Assembly: GCF_001562055.1 (NCBI RefSeq)
Contig: NZ_LLWE01000025.1
Location: 395,184 to 459,183, forward strand
Reading direction: 5' to 3'
Length of the DNA stretch: 64,000 bases
DNA from: Polycladidibacter stylochi
GTDB lineage: Bacteria; Pseudomonadota; Alphaproteobacteria; Rhizobiales; Stappiaceae
This document shows, piece by piece, positions 18,732 through 27,733 of the stretch; position 1 is the first letter of the stretch, and the number at the start of each line of letters is the position of its first letter. The position numbers and the translations under genes were made by a program. The notes beneath the pieces are model-generated. The model saw only the letters and a list, made by a program, of their open reading frames with translations. It was not told where the DNA came from and searched no databases.

Positions 18732-19844
18732 TTAGAAACCACGGCAACTTTCATAGGCTTGCTGCAATGTTGACCGCAAGCGATCACTATTATCGTTACT
18801 TAAAACCATATTCCATGCGTCATGCTTTTGCAGCTCACGCAAACTACAGCTGCATACTTGCTGGCATAGCGTTTTTTCTTGTCCAACGACACAATTGTTT
18901 ACGCAGCTATTTACAAATGCTTGCTCTTGTAGTCGCTGAACTGGAAATACGATTAAACTCAAGTTAATCGCGACAATGAGTACCGGCTGATGCACGAGAT
19001 AGATTAAAAGGGACTGTCGCCCCGCCCAGGAAAGTGGACCACTTTTAGGCTTTACAGTATTTGTAGCAAACAACATGCGGCGCGCATTTAAAACCTTGGC
19101 ACAAACAATACCCGCAAGCATTACGGCGAACCAAGGAAAAACAGGAACAAAGTCAACCGACCTGGGTGCATGTGAAGTAAGCCCAGTCCAAAACAACCAA
19201 CGGCCTCCGTATTCCAGTGGCGGCAAGTACCACCAGAGAAGCAATACGAGGGAAATACCAATAAGGCTGATAAGTGCCGGGGCCGACAAAAACAACAGCG
19301 CGATGAACGAGAAAAAGAAAATAGCATGCAAGATGCCGAACCTTACAAACCCATCGCCCATTAAGTAAAAACTTGCAAGACTGACGAGCAGAGCTGCGAT
19401 AAGCAACTTCACTTCACGGCGTAAAAAACGCCGCCAACTCCAACTGTTAAGCGCAAAAATTTGCAGGCTAACACCAGAAAGAAATATAAAGCTGCCAGCA
19501 ACGAAACGGGCAAACCACTGCCATTGCGGCACGGCCATAATATCAACCGAAATAATATGGTAATACGACAAATCCCAGGTGAAATGGTAAACCACCATTA
19601 ATAACAGTGCGATACCCCTAGCACGATCAAGCCAAACAAGCCGTGCTCCCTTCGATTTATCTAGTATCTCAATATTATGTTTCAATCCAGTATCCCACAA
19701 GTTGGCAAGAGCATACTTACGCAATCCAATACCATAACGCAATTTACTTCGAATAATCGGAACCAATAGCTTGTCGCATATTGAATGCCCTAGAAAAAAC
19801 AAGTTTTGATAATTATCAGGAAAAATGTTTAAGCAAGATAACAC
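18732..19844 (-). CDS. DUF1624 / heparan-alpha-glucosaminide N-acetyltransferase-like membrane protein
   Basis: A polytopic membrane protein of the DUF1624 (HGSNAT catalytic-like) family. The hallmark is RLVWLDRARGIALLLMVVYHFTWDLSYY, with the histidine of the transmembrane acyltransferase family, followed by about seven spans and SWAGRQSLLIYLVHQPVLI. The C-terminus is cysteine-rich (SCVNNC, CQQVCSC). The true start is unclear. The longest frame begins at 19844 and overlaps the divergent RlpA gene by 20 bases; the first 60 or so residues look unconserved. A TTG near 19685 with GGGA upstream is a possible real start. Confidence 0.78.
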   Translation of the reverse strand: MLSCLNIFPDNYQNLFFLGHSICDKLLVPIIRSKLRYGIGLRKYALANLWDTGLKHNIEILDKSKGARLVWLDRARGIALLLMVVYHFTWDLSYYHIISVDIMAVPQWQWFARFVAGSFIFLSGVSLQIFALNSWSWRRFLRREVKLLIAALLVSLASFYLMGDGFVRFGILHAIFFFSFIALLFLSAPALISLIGISLVLLLWWYLPPLEYGGRWLFWTGLTSHAPRSVDFVPVFPWFAVMLAGIVCAKVLNARRMLFATNTVKPKSGPLSWAGRQSLLIYLVHQPVLIVAINLSLIVFPVQRLQEQAFVNSCVNNCVVGQEKTLCQQVCSCSLRELQKHDAWNMVLSNDNSDRLRSTLQQAYESCRGF

Positions 19845-20367
19845 GCAGCCTTACAAACCTGCTCCGCTAACATTTAAGGTTAAGCGCAATGCCCTTATTG
19901 TAAGCGCCCTGACAGTCATTACTCTTATTAGTGTAGCGTGCACGCCGCAAACGATCGCACCTGCTGAGTACAATCACCTGATACAGGCCATACCGGTAAA
20001 TGCCACTCAAAGCAGCCCGGCAAAAAAAGCCCCCCCCAAAAAAGAAAAGGATTACATTTGCGCCAAGGCATCTTGGTATGAATTAACGTCACGAACCGCA
20101 AGCGGAGAAATGGCAAACCCAGAGAGTTTATCTGCGGCTCACCGAACACTCCCGTTCGGCACTTTAGTTGAATTAGTCAATCCCAAAACACACCGTAAAG
20201 TCATTGTACGTATTAATGATCGTGGTCCCTATGCCAAGCAACGAACAATTGATGTAACCCGCCGTGCTGCCCGCGAATTGGGCTTTTTACAGCAAGGCCA
20301 AGCAATACTGCATATGCATGTTGTTAATGGTAATACGGCAAGCCTACGTGGCAATAGGTGCCAGTAG
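19825..20367 (+). CDS. RlpA-family septal ring lytic transglycosylase-like lipoprotein
   Basis: A 180-residue lipoprotein with a double-psi beta-barrel. The signal peptide ends in a lipobox (ISVAC) and is followed by a proline/lysine linker. The RlpA core then shows ASWYELTSRTASGEMANPESLSAAHRTLPFGTLVEL and VIVRINDRGPYAKQRTIDVTRRAARELGF, with the conserved Asp of the NDRGP motif. Family members cleave denuded peptidoglycan strands at the septum. AGGA lies 5 bases before the ATG. The SPOR domain of long RlpA proteins is absent. Confidence 0.9.
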   Translation: MFKQDNTQPYKPAPLTFKVKRNALIVSALTVITLISVACTPQTIAPAEYNHLIQAIPVNATQSSPAKKAPPKKEKDYICAKASWYELTSRTASGEMANPESLSAAHRTLPFGTLVELVNPKTHRKVIVRINDRGPYAKQRTIDVTRRAARELGFLQQGQAILHMHVVNGNTASLRGNRCQ

Positions 20368-20451
20368 CCCCCTGAAATCGCGGTGTTGCCCTGAAGCGAG
20401 ATTAGCGCCAATTCTTGTGCTAGGAATAGCAAAGAAACAAAGGTAGCAGCA

Positions 20452-21480
20452 ATGCGCAGGGCAGCACGAGAGAGTAAAAAGCGACCGTTTTTCAGCCCGA
20501 TTGTAAAACAAATTTGTATAACAACAATAGCTTATTTCCTATGCTTTTCACTCGTTAGCCCCCCCCTATATGCTGCAGATAAACTGCCCTTACAAGTCGT
20601 GCCCGGAGGCAACCGAAATGAGAAGCAACCCACCATACCCGGAGCATCACACCAAAGAACGAAAGCGCGCAAAACTTCGTTCGAACGTAAGTATCAACGT
20701 ATCCTAGCTTTATTGAAGCGGGATAAATCGCTACACCATATGATTAGCTCTGTTGCCAAAACCTATGATATCCCGCCATCCCATTTGGCAGGTGCTATAA
20801 TTGGTGAGCACACCTACAACTACGACAGTCTTGATACTGCACAAAGCTACTACCTCAAAGCCCTTGAATACGCCGGCATCCCAATCGTATTTCAATATAA
20901 TGGCGAGGCACTTATTAGCTTTATAAAACGCCCCCAGTTTTCTGGTTGCCTACCTCAATCCAGCGCGAAGAAGTGGCGCTGTATCGAGCAAACCTGGAAG
21001 AACAAATTTCAAGGGAAAGGCATTGGAAATGAATCATTTCCCAATATATCTTTCTCAAAGGCTTTCTTGCATCCACTTTTTGCCGGACAAAGCTTTGGCA
21101 TTGGTCAAATCACACCGCTTACAGCCCTCAAAATGGACGACATCACTGTACAACTCGGTCATCTGCAACCGCTTGATATCAACAATCCTAAAGACCTGTA
21201 CCGCAAAATAATGGATCCCAAAACATCGCTACATTACTCTGCTGCCGTGATTAAAGATGCAATTACTGCCTATAAGGAAACAGCTCGAACAGACATTACC
21301 AATAACCTTGGCATAACCGCAACGCTTTACAACCTAGGCAACCCTTGGGAACGGGCAAGACAGCACTTAAAAAAGCGGATAAAACACCCGGGTCTTCTTC
21401 CGCAAGAAAATTACTATGGCTGGCTTATCAACGTAAAACAGCGAGAAATCACGGCTCTTTTTGAGCAAACCAGCCATTAA
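20452..21480 (+). CDS. DUF1402 family periplasmic protein
   Basis: A 342-residue exported protein of the DUF1402 family, found mainly in Hyphomicrobiales. A signal peptide with a basic N-region ends near YAADK. Conserved blocks are IPPSHLAGAIIGEHTYNYDSLDTAQSYYLKAL, RPQFSGC, FAGQSFGIGQITPLTALKM and IMDPKTSLHYSAAVIKDA. The GEHTYN and GQSFGIGQ segments resemble lysozyme-fold proteins, so a cell-wall role is possible but is inference. It follows the RlpA gene by 84 bases and may share its message. Confidence 0.86.
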   Translation: MRRAARESKKRPFFSPIVKQICITTIAYFLCFSLVSPPLYAADKLPLQVVPGGNRNEKQPTIPGASHQRTKARKTSFERKYQRILALLKRDKSLHHMISSVAKTYDIPPSHLAGAIIGEHTYNYDSLDTAQSYYLKALEYAGIPIVFQYNGEALISFIKRPQFSGCLPQSSAKKWRCIEQTWKNKFQGKGIGNESFPNISFSKAFLHPLFAGQSFGIGQITPLTALKMDDITVQLGHLQPLDINNPKDLYRKIMDPKTSLHYSAAVIKDAITAYKETARTDITNNLGITATLYNLGNPWERARQHLKKRIKHPGLLPQENYYGWLINVKQREITALFEQTSH

Positions 21481-21493
21481 TTCTATAAATAAA

Positions 21494-22174
21494 CTATTTC
21501 AAGAAAGGGTTGTGCAACCGCTCTTCACCAAAGGTCGATGCCTCACCGTGGCCTGGCAAAAATGCAACATCATCCCCCAAAGGCAACAGCTTTTCCTTTA
21601 TCGAAGCGATCAAATGCCCATGGTTACCACCGGGCAAATCCGTTCTACCTATTGAACCTTGGAATAACACGTCACCGCTAATCGCAACTTTCATATCACT
21701 TTGATAAAAAACTACATGACCAGGCGTATGGCCGGGGCAATGCAAAACATTAAATTCCAAACCAGCGGCAAGAACAACATCACCTTCTGACAGCCAGCGG
21801 TCCGTTACAACATTCTCAGTCCCTGGCAAGCCAAAGCGTTCTGCTTGTTCCACAACACTCTCAAGCAAAAACTTATCGTCCAAATGCGGGCCTTCAATCG
21901 GTACAGCAAGTTTTTTAGCAAGCTCGGTAGCACCACCAACATGATCAGCATGCCCGTGCGTAATTAATATACGCTCTATTTGCACACCCATCTCGTCAAG
22001 TGCTTGGCAGATCATATCCACATCCCCACCGGGATCGACCACAACTCCTTTTAAGGTTGCAGGTGACCATAAAACACTACAATTTTGCTGAAAAGCCGTC
22101 ACTGTTAAAACAGTAATCTGTAGCTTAGGCAATTCATCGCCCATCTCTTGAGTTCTATCAGCCTCATGCGACAT
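21494..22174 (-). CDS. Metallo-beta-lactamase-fold hydrolase (glyoxalase II-like)
   Basis: A 226-residue hydrolase with the THGHADHVGG metal site (H-x-H-x-D-H), followed by HCPGHTPGHVVFY, SGDVLFQGSIGRTDLPGG and LPGHGEAST. These supply the other zinc ligands in the order seen in YcbL-type glyoxalase II relatives. Such enzymes hydrolyse thioesters such as S-lactoylglutathione; the substrate here is unproven. The ATG at 22174 is chosen for AGGAG 6 bases upstream, 21 codons inside the longest frame. It is convergent with the DUF1402 gene. Confidence 0.9.
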   Translation of the reverse strand: MSHEADRTQEMGDELPKLQITVLTVTAFQQNCSVLWSPATLKGVVVDPGGDVDMICQALDEMGVQIERILITHGHADHVGGATELAKKLAVPIEGPHLDDKFLLESVVEQAERFGLPGTENVVTDRWLSEGDVVLAAGLEFNVLHCPGHTPGHVVFYQSDMKVAISGDVLFQGSIGRTDLPGGNHGHLIASIKEKLLPLGDDVAFLPGHGEASTFGEERLHNPFLK

Positions 22175-22697
22175 ACGCATCTCCTGTAATTGATTTGAAT
22201 GATCGAAAATCTCTTTTTGCTGGCTATTACTTATCAATATATTTTTCGAAGAACCACTTTCATTTTAGAAATGATGACAGCGACTAACGACCACGGCCTA
22301 ATTTTCCGCCTATCCCGATCCTACTATAAGCATCATTAACAATGAAAATTCACTCTTATCACGAATTACCTGAAACAAATTAATTGTTATACTCTGTAAT
22401 CATATCTTTAAAACACAATACAATTTGAAAGAAAAAGTATAAAAATGATAATACCCATAAATTTACAGGGGTGACAGCTATATTTTCACTATAAATACTT
22501 GCTCAAAGACCCAACTGCCACTTATGATAGACTATCTCTTACGTAGAGCACCGTCCTTGCTAATTATTAGTTGGCAAATCGGGTCCTAAGGAATTCGCCA
22601 TAATTCTCTTTGGATGGACTTGTATGTCCTTATTTTTGATAGTGGCTTTTTGAGTTGCGGGCGAGAAGGAAGTACCCGCAGGAAAGGCGATATTGTA
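22175..22697. other. Divergent intergenic region and cold-shock gene leader
   Basis: About 520 bases between the hydrolase and the cold-shock-domain gene. It is AT-rich to about 22450. The last 150 bases probably form a long 5' leader for the cold-shock-domain gene and contain the hairpin at 22656-22680. An open frame runs through the leader from 22614 but without protein-like composition. Confidence 0.4.
22656..22680 (+). promoter_or_regulatory. Leader hairpin before the cold-shock-domain gene
   Basis: TGCGGG at 22656-22661 pairs with CCCGCA at 22675-22680. It ends 17 bases before the ATG and next to the purine-rich AGGAAAGG ribosome binding region. It could influence initiation with temperature. 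The stem is short, so this is tentative. Confidence 0.3.
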
Positions 22698-23468
22698 ATG
22701 CATAATGGGAATTCGGGTCGTCGCACTCGCAACAAACGGGGCGGCAAGCGCGAATTTGGTGCTGAACAGGAATTTGGTACAGAGTTTGCTCCCCCAGAAT
22801 TTTTGCAGGAATCCCCAAGAGATTACTCAAGGGATTCATGGGGAAACGCAAATAATTCCCAGTACAACACCCCTGATAACTCCAGATCTTCAAATAACAA
22901 TATGGCAGATAGAGGTTTTGGTGCAGGTGGCTATAATGCCAATTCACAACGCGGTGCAAACCGCTCCCAGCCTTACGCCCAACAACCATCACCAGCTTAT
23001 CAAGCCAGCGGCTATGGCAATAATAATGAGCGCGGTGGTTTTGGCGGCGACCATGGTAACAATCATGGCGGCGGTAATAGTGGTGGGCCGAGGCGCTCCT
23101 ATCCCCCTGTTGAGCGTGGTCCAAGGCAGTATGGAATAGTAAAATTTTTCAAGCTTGATAAAGGCTTTGGTTTCATCACACCGGATGAAGGCCCCAATGA
23201 TGTTTTTGTCCACATTTCAGCGGTTGAAAGATCAGGGCTCAATAACTTGTTTAGCGGGCAAAGAATTTCATTTGAAACCGAACCCGACAGACGCGGCAAA
23301 GGCCCCAAAGCTGTCGAACTGCGGCTAGAAGAAGCTTCCCAAGCTCCAGCTCAAGGTGCAAGCCAGCAACAGCAAACGCCGCAAAACGCACCGCAAGCTA
23401 ACAATCATCATAGCAGTGAACAGCCTGAGGTGGTTTGGGACCAGCCCATGCCCGACGAAGTAGACTAG
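22698..23468 (+). CDS. Cold-shock-domain protein with long low-complexity N-terminus
   Basis: A 256-residue RNA-binding protein. Residues 1 to about 145 are Asn/Gly/Gln/Ser/Arg-rich and probably disordered, starting with a basic stretch (NSGRRTRNKRGGKR). A single cold-shock domain follows: YGIVKFFKLDKGFGFITPDEGPNDVFVHISAVE, containing RNP1 (KGFGFI) and RNP2 (VFVHIS). The tail is Gln/Ala-rich. The ATG at 22698 is chosen because the upstream frame is not protein-like; AAAGG lies 10 bases before it. Its likely role is RNA chaperone in stress or cold. Confidence 0.88.
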   Translation: MHNGNSGRRTRNKRGGKREFGAEQEFGTEFAPPEFLQESPRDYSRDSWGNANNSQYNTPDNSRSSNNNMADRGFGAGGYNANSQRGANRSQPYAQQPSPAYQASGYGNNNERGGFGGDHGNNHGGGNSGGPRRSYPPVERGPRQYGIVKFFKLDKGFGFITPDEGPNDVFVHISAVERSGLNNLFSGQRISFETEPDRRGKGPKAVELRLEEASQAPAQGASQQQQTPQNAPQANNHHSSEQPEVVWDQPMPDEVD

Positions 23469-23674
23469 ATAGCAATTAAGTAGTGTGGTCACATTGCTGC
23501 CTACACTACTTTTACCACTGGCATCTGCCATTATATGTTTTGCTTTGCTTACAATGTGCTGGCAAAGCGCAATACCCGTACTGCGTTCAAAAACGGTTCT
23601 TGTTTAGAGTAACTTGACAATTCATCGGAATATCGTTTTATCCATTTCAGCACTTGAAACAGGAAATAACGCCT

Positions 23675-24535
23675 ATGAATTATCGCCACATTTACCATGC
23701 AGGAAACATAGGCGACGTACTTAAACACATTGTTCAAGCCAACATCATTCGGTATTTGCAGAAGAAGGAAGCCCCATTTCGTGTCTTCGATACCCATGCA
23801 GGTATAGGCCTATACGATTTAACCAGCGAAGAAGCCCAGAAAACAGGCGAGTGGCAAGCTGGGGTCGGCAAGGTCTTAACAGCAAAACAAGAAAAGAAAA
23901 TACCAGCATCTGTTGAAGCCGTGTTAGCCCCTTGGCTTACAACTATTACCGATATGAACGAACAAGGGACAATTACCTGCTATCCTGGATCACCAGAAAT
24001 CAGCCGTCGTCTGCTAAGAAAACAAGATCGCCTGACATTGACTGAACTACACCCAAATGATTTTGAGCAGTTAAAGCACAACTTCGGTGGTGATAAAAAA
24101 ACAAAACTAATACAACTTGATGCCTGGTTGGCGCTCGGTAGCTTCCTTCCTCCCCGTGAACGCCGCGGTTTGGTTTTGGTTGACCCAGCCTATGAGGTTG
24201 AAGACGAATTCGAACGCTTGGAACAAGCCACCGCAAAAGCCTACAAAAAGTGGGCAACCGGTGTTTACGCACTCTGGTTTCCGGTGAAAGACCCGAGATC
24301 GGTTAAAAGGTTATCGCAGGGCTTAAAAGCAAAGGGTGTCAAAAATCTCTTAAGTGTTGAATTATCAGCTGGTCGCATCTCTCCTGATCAACCCATGCGC
24401 TCCAGTGGCATGTTTATTATCAATCCGCCATACACACTTAAGCAACAACTTGATTGCGCCTTGCCTTGGCTCACCAAGTGCCTCGCCCAATCAAACGAAG
24501 CCTATTTTAAACTCGAGCAACTCATACCCGAGTAA
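23675..24535 (+). CDS. rlmJ: 23S rRNA (adenine(2030)-N6)-methyltransferase RlmJ
   Basis: A 286-residue enzyme that methylates A2030 of 23S rRNA using S-adenosylmethionine. It starts with the conserved MNYRHIYHAGNIGDVLKH. Other family motifs are VFDTHAGIGLYDL, YPGSPEI, the catalytic loop VLVDPAYEVEDEF and a final MFIINPPYTL. The length matches the E. coli protein (280). The ATG at 23675 has AGGA 10 bases upstream; the longer frame starts with TTG. An 11-bp inverted repeat lies just downstream. Confidence 0.94.
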   Translation: MNYRHIYHAGNIGDVLKHIVQANIIRYLQKKEAPFRVFDTHAGIGLYDLTSEEAQKTGEWQAGVGKVLTAKQEKKIPASVEAVLAPWLTTITDMNEQGTITCYPGSPEISRRLLRKQDRLTLTELHPNDFEQLKHNFGGDKKTKLIQLDAWLALGSFLPPRERRGLVLVDPAYEVEDEFERLEQATAKAYKKWATGVYALWFPVKDPRSVKRLSQGLKAKGVKNLLSVELSAGRISPDQPMRSSGMFIINPPYTLKQQLDCALPWLTKCLAQSNEAYFKLEQLIPE

Positions 24536-24547
24536 GTACTGGCAATT

Positions 24548-24604
24548 TACCTGCGAGAATTGAGAAATTGCATAAACTGGCATTTTAAGCCAATCTCGCA
24601 GGTA
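24548..24604. repeat. Long-range 11-bp inverted repeat downstream of rlmJ
   Basis: TACCTGCGAGA at 24548-24558 and TCTCGCAGGTA at 24594-24604 are exact reverse complements enclosing 35 bases. A smaller TGGC/GCCA pair sits in the loop. It starts 12 bases past the rlmJ stop. No T-run follows, so it may be a stabilising 3' structure or part of a small RNA. Confidence 0.5.
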
Positions 24605-24795
24605 GTTATAAAGCCGATGCTCATGTTTTATTGTTGGGACAAATAAATCGTTTTATCGACTGGGTGAAAAAGGCTGCAAATGTTGACCTTTATCAATTTG
24701 CTAGCTTAGCCGGTGTGGTTCGCATCTCAATAAATACGAGACGCAAAATATTCTTGGGCGTACAATAGGGTTTCGGTAAAACAAAGGAGCGTGTT

Positions 24796-25284
24796 TTGCG
24801 AAATAGTTTGCACAAGATCATGAAGATCATCCTAGGGAGTTTGGCTATAGCACTGGCAACACTCTCAATAGCGAGCTTAACGCAAAGTGCACAAGCCGCC
24901 GACTATAACCATAAAAACCCAACGGCTTACACCACACCCAACGATCGCATACCCTATTGCGATGCCACATCGTCACAATCCGCTGTTGCCAGCCGTATTG
25001 CAAAGGCTTTCTACGACTACTATGAAGGTAGAGAGCTTGAGGCACTACACTTGATACAAGAAACAGGCTATCGCATTGATAACCCAAGCCCATTAGCAAG
25101 GCGCTATTGTCAAGCAGCTGCAACACTTTCCGACGGTCAAAACTACCAGCTATATTTCAGTATCGTAGAGGATTTGGGGCTCTTCGGTGTCACTTGGGAT
25201 GTTGAAGTTTGCATATTAGGCTTGGATAAATACCATGTTTACGGCGGCAAATGCAGGGTTGTAAGACCCCCCTCCTACCACTAA
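24796..25284 (+). CDS. Conserved secreted protein of unknown function
   Basis: A 162-residue exported protein. The signal peptide ends SAQAAD. The mature part has four cysteines and the pattern RRYCQAAATLSDGQNYQLYFSIVEDLGLFGVTWDVEVCILGLDKYHVYGGKCR, which I recall from conserved hypothetical proteins of Hyphomicrobiales. The start is a TTG at 24796 with AAAGGAG 7 bases upstream; an in-frame ATG at 24820 is the alternative. The stop codon falls inside a 17-bp tandem duplication. Function unknown. Confidence 0.78.
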   Translation: MRNSLHKIMKIILGSLAIALATLSIASLTQSAQAADYNHKNPTAYTTPNDRIPYCDATSSQSAVASRIAKAFYDYYEGRELEALHLIQETGYRIDNPSPLARRYCQAAATLSDGQNYQLYFSIVEDLGLFGVTWDVEVCILGLDKYHVYGGKCRVVRPPSYH

Positions 25285-25301
25285 GCCCCTCCTACCACTA
25301 A
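25269..25301. repeat. 17-bp tandem duplication across a stop codon
   Basis: CCCCTCCTACCACTAA occurs at 25269-25284 and again at 25286-25301, giving a 17-bp period. The first copy encodes the last residues (SYH) and the TAA of the secreted protein gene; the second lies just after it. It looks like a recent slippage duplication. Confidence 0.8.
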
Positions 25302-25453
25302 ACAGGGCGTTTATTTCGCTTCATAGTTTGGACCCTTAACGCCTATGCGCAACCGGCATTATCTACGTGTATATACCTTTGATTTTATTTCAATTTTATT
25401 TGATATTAATAAGAATTAAATTTTACCAAGCTATTTGAGAGATCCGGTTTACT

Positions 25454-26074
25454 ATGAAACAACTCACAACACCTACAAACACCCACTTAGGGCAAGAGAC
25501 ATCGGAAAGCTATACATACTTATTAGTTTACGCCACACGAGAAGGCCAAACACGGGAAATAATAAAAACTATTTCTTCAGTACTCGAAAGCGAAGGGCAC
25601 ACATGCCACTACTTGCCTCTCATTACAGGTTCAGAATCGATACCGGCACTTCCTAAAGAAACAAAAATCATCATTGGGGCACCAATTCACTTTGGTTATC
25701 ATCATTGTGCAGTAAGTAAGTTCATAAATTTAAACAAAGCAAAGCTTCATTGCCACCAAACTGCTTTCTTTTCAGTCAATCTATTAGCGCGTCATAAAGA
25801 AAAGAGCACACCAAATACCAATATCTATCTCCAAAAATTCTTAAAACATCAGCAATTTCGCCCTAGTATTACAGAGGTATTTGCAGGCGCGGTAAACTAC
25901 CCCAAACTGGGACTAATGAGTAAAATCGCACTCCTTGCAATAATGAAACTGACAAAAGGTCCCACAGATACCTCCCAAAACCACGTTTTTACAGACTGGC
26001 GAAAAGTCAAAAGCTTCGCAAAAGACTTATCGCACTGGCCCAAGACAGCAAAACATAAACGCGCTCTCATTTAG
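25454..26074 (+). CDS. hemG: Menaquinone-dependent protoporphyrinogen IX dehydrogenase HemG
   Basis: A 206-residue flavodoxin-fold enzyme that oxidises protoporphyrinogen IX to protoporphyrin IX late in haem synthesis. The family signature is extensive: LLVYATREGQTREI, IIIGAPIHFGYHH, TAFFSVNLLARHKEKSTPNTNIY, VFAGAVNYPKLGLMSKI, IMKLTKGPTDTSQ and VFTDWRKV. The first 17 or so residues extend beyond the E. coli protein, and the ribosome binding site is weak. HemG is typical of gammaproteobacteria, while most alphaproteobacteria use HemJ, so horizontal gain is likely. No other haem gene is nearby. Confidence 0.9.
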   Translation: MKQLTTPTNTHLGQETSESYTYLLVYATREGQTREIIKTISSVLESEGHTCHYLPLITGSESIPALPKETKIIIGAPIHFGYHHCAVSKFINLNKAKLHCHQTAFFSVNLLARHKEKSTPNTNIYLQKFLKHQQFRPSITEVFAGAVNYPKLGLMSKIALLAIMKLTKGPTDTSQNHVFTDWRKVKSFAKDLSHWPKTAKHKRALI

Positions 26075-26255
26075 TTTTGAAAACTACAAAATGATTACTT
26101 CATTAAACATTGGCTTTGCAGCAATCCATAAACCGTTCTAAGGGAGAACAACGTATTGGGTGCGGGGTCAAAACAAAAATTTGCAAGCTCTTTAAAGATC
26201 TGCTTAAAATATTACTCACTGCAATTTTTAAACATATACCCTAAGAGGTCGTAGT

Positions 26256-26864
26256 ATGCTGGTTTTAAGAAGTGCCCCCCCTTCTCCATTTGGGCGAAAA
26301 GTAGTTATCGCTGCCGCCGTTTTAGGATTTAAAGATAAAATCACTGTAGAACAGGCAGATTACACCTCAGAAACCGACAGTTTGCGGCAACAAAATCCTT
26401 TAGGAAAGATACCCGTACTTATCCTTGAAGACGCAACAACACTGTACGATAGCAGGGTAATAACCGAGTATTTGGATTTTCTGGCAGGCGGCGAAAAGCT
26501 CTATCCTGCAGGTGCAGCGCGATTTGAAGTCCTGACGAAACAGGCCCTAGCTGATGGTATTTGTGATGCAGCAATTCAAATCGTTTATGAAAAACGGTTC
26601 CATGAAGAACAAAAGCAAAATGAAGAACTCATTTCCTATCAAAAACAAAAGATTATACGTGCATTAGATGCTTTCTCAACCAACCCTCTTCAAAAAATAA
26701 AGCACAGTTCCCCAAATGGAGCGCAAATTGCACTTGCTTGTGCACTAGGCTATTTAGATTTGAGAATGGAAGGTTTTTGGCGTAACGATTATCCGCAACT
26801 CGTAGAGTGGCTAGAAGATTTTGCCGCTAATATACCTGAATTTAATGCGACAAAATGCGTATAG
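26256..26864 (+). CDS. Glutathione S-transferase family protein
   Basis: A 202-residue protein with an N-terminal thioredoxin-like GST domain (LRSAPPSPFGRKVVIAAAVLGF, NPLGKIPVLILEDATTLYDSRVITEYLD) carrying the cis-proline KIPVL and the glutathione-contacting DS. An all-helical C-terminal domain follows. The catalytic Cys/Ser position reads S-P-F-G. The substrate is unknown. It follows hemG by about 180 bases on the same strand; co-transcription is possible but not shown. Confidence 0.9.
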   Translation: MLVLRSAPPSPFGRKVVIAAAVLGFKDKITVEQADYTSETDSLRQQNPLGKIPVLILEDATTLYDSRVITEYLDFLAGGEKLYPAGAARFEVLTKQALADGICDAAIQIVYEKRFHEEQKQNEELISYQKQKIIRALDAFSTNPLQKIKHSSPNGAQIALACALGYLDLRMEGFWRNDYPQLVEWLEDFAANIPEFNATKCV

Positions 26865-27032
26865 TAGCGAGGAAATATAATAGGGTGGGTCAAAACTCTT
26901 CCACGCTTTATAAGGGATAGAGCGTATTTCCGAAAATTCCTATCGTTTTTCGGGTAAGAGTACCTGTAAAATAATGGTTAAAGCAGTTTGATTGCTTCTA
27001 TGAAATCACAAACTACTTTAATATTCATCAAA

Positions 27033-27057
27033 CAAAAAGGGGCGCATTCACACCCCT
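27033..27057 (-). terminator. Terminator of the Omp25-like gene
   Basis: On the reverse strand AGGGG (27053-27057) pairs with CCCCT (27038-27042) and a TTTTT run follows. It lies 22 bases past the porin stop. Confidence 0.65.
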
Positions 27058-27079
27058 CTTTGCCAATTATGTATTAAGC

Positions 27080-27733
27080 TTAGAAGCGATAGCTCAAACC
27101 GGCACGAACGAGGTTCTCTTTAAGGTCGGCTTTTTCTGGCCCTGAACCCAAATCAAACTTTTGTGTACCAAAATCTTGGTAAGAGTATTCAACACGTGTA
27201 ACCAGCTGATCCGTAAGAGCGTGCTCAACGCCAGCACCTAATGTATAACCGGTTGCGGTTTTACTATCTTTTACGCCAGCATCTTTCGCTTCGAACTCGG
27301 CAATCGCAACACCCGCTGTACCGTAAAACAATGTGCGATCAACAGCATAACCGGCGCGGCCTCGAACGGAGCTATTCCAGCTGGAAGAAAACCGGGAATC
27401 GCCAACCTTATTATTGATATCATTGTATTGAATGTCAGCCTCAGCACCGACAACGATGTTTGGTGTCACCATAAAGTTATAACCACCATGAACACCGACA
27501 CTAGCACCGTTATTATTATCATCCAGGGCACCAACTGAGGTTCCTTTGCCGTCGACACCAGCAAAACCCCAACCTACATTCCCACCAACATAAGCACCGG
27601 TCCAGTCATATGTATCATAGGTTACTGCTTGGTCATAAGCTACCGGCGCTTGTTCCTGCGGTAAATCCGCAGCAAAAGCACTGGTAGAAAGCAAACCCAA
27701 GGTAATAGCAGTTAAAGTGGTTGTACGCAGCAT
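27080..27733 (-). CDS. Omp25/Omp31-like outer membrane beta-barrel protein
   Basis: A 217-residue barrel of the type abundant in Brucella and relatives. The signal peptide ends AFAADLP, then a short acidic linker leads to YDWTGAYVGGNVGWGF. The barrel strands follow (GVHGGYNFMVTPNIVVGAEADIQY, GRAGYAVDRTLFYGTAGVAIAEF, VTRVEYSYQDFG), and it ends in phenylalanine (AGLSYRF). GGAG lies 7 bases before the ATG. It is probably a major structural protein of the outer membrane. It is monocistronic with its own terminator. Confidence 0.9.
   Translation of the reverse strand: MLRTTTLTAITLGLLSTSAFAADLPQEQAPVAYDQAVTYDTYDWTGAYVGGNVGWGFAGVDGKGTSVGALDDNNNGASVGVHGGYNFMVTPNIVVGAEADIQYNDINNKVGDSRFSSSWNSSVRGRAGYAVDRTLFYGTAGVAIAEFEAKDAGVKDSKTATGYTLGAGVEHALTDQLVTRVEYSYQDFGTQKFDLGSGPEKADLKENLVRAGLSYRF

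Noticed and set aside
18629..18967. 112-codon forward frame
   Set aside because: It overlaps the 3' end of the DUF1624 gene in antisense, and the C-terminal part mirrors its codons.
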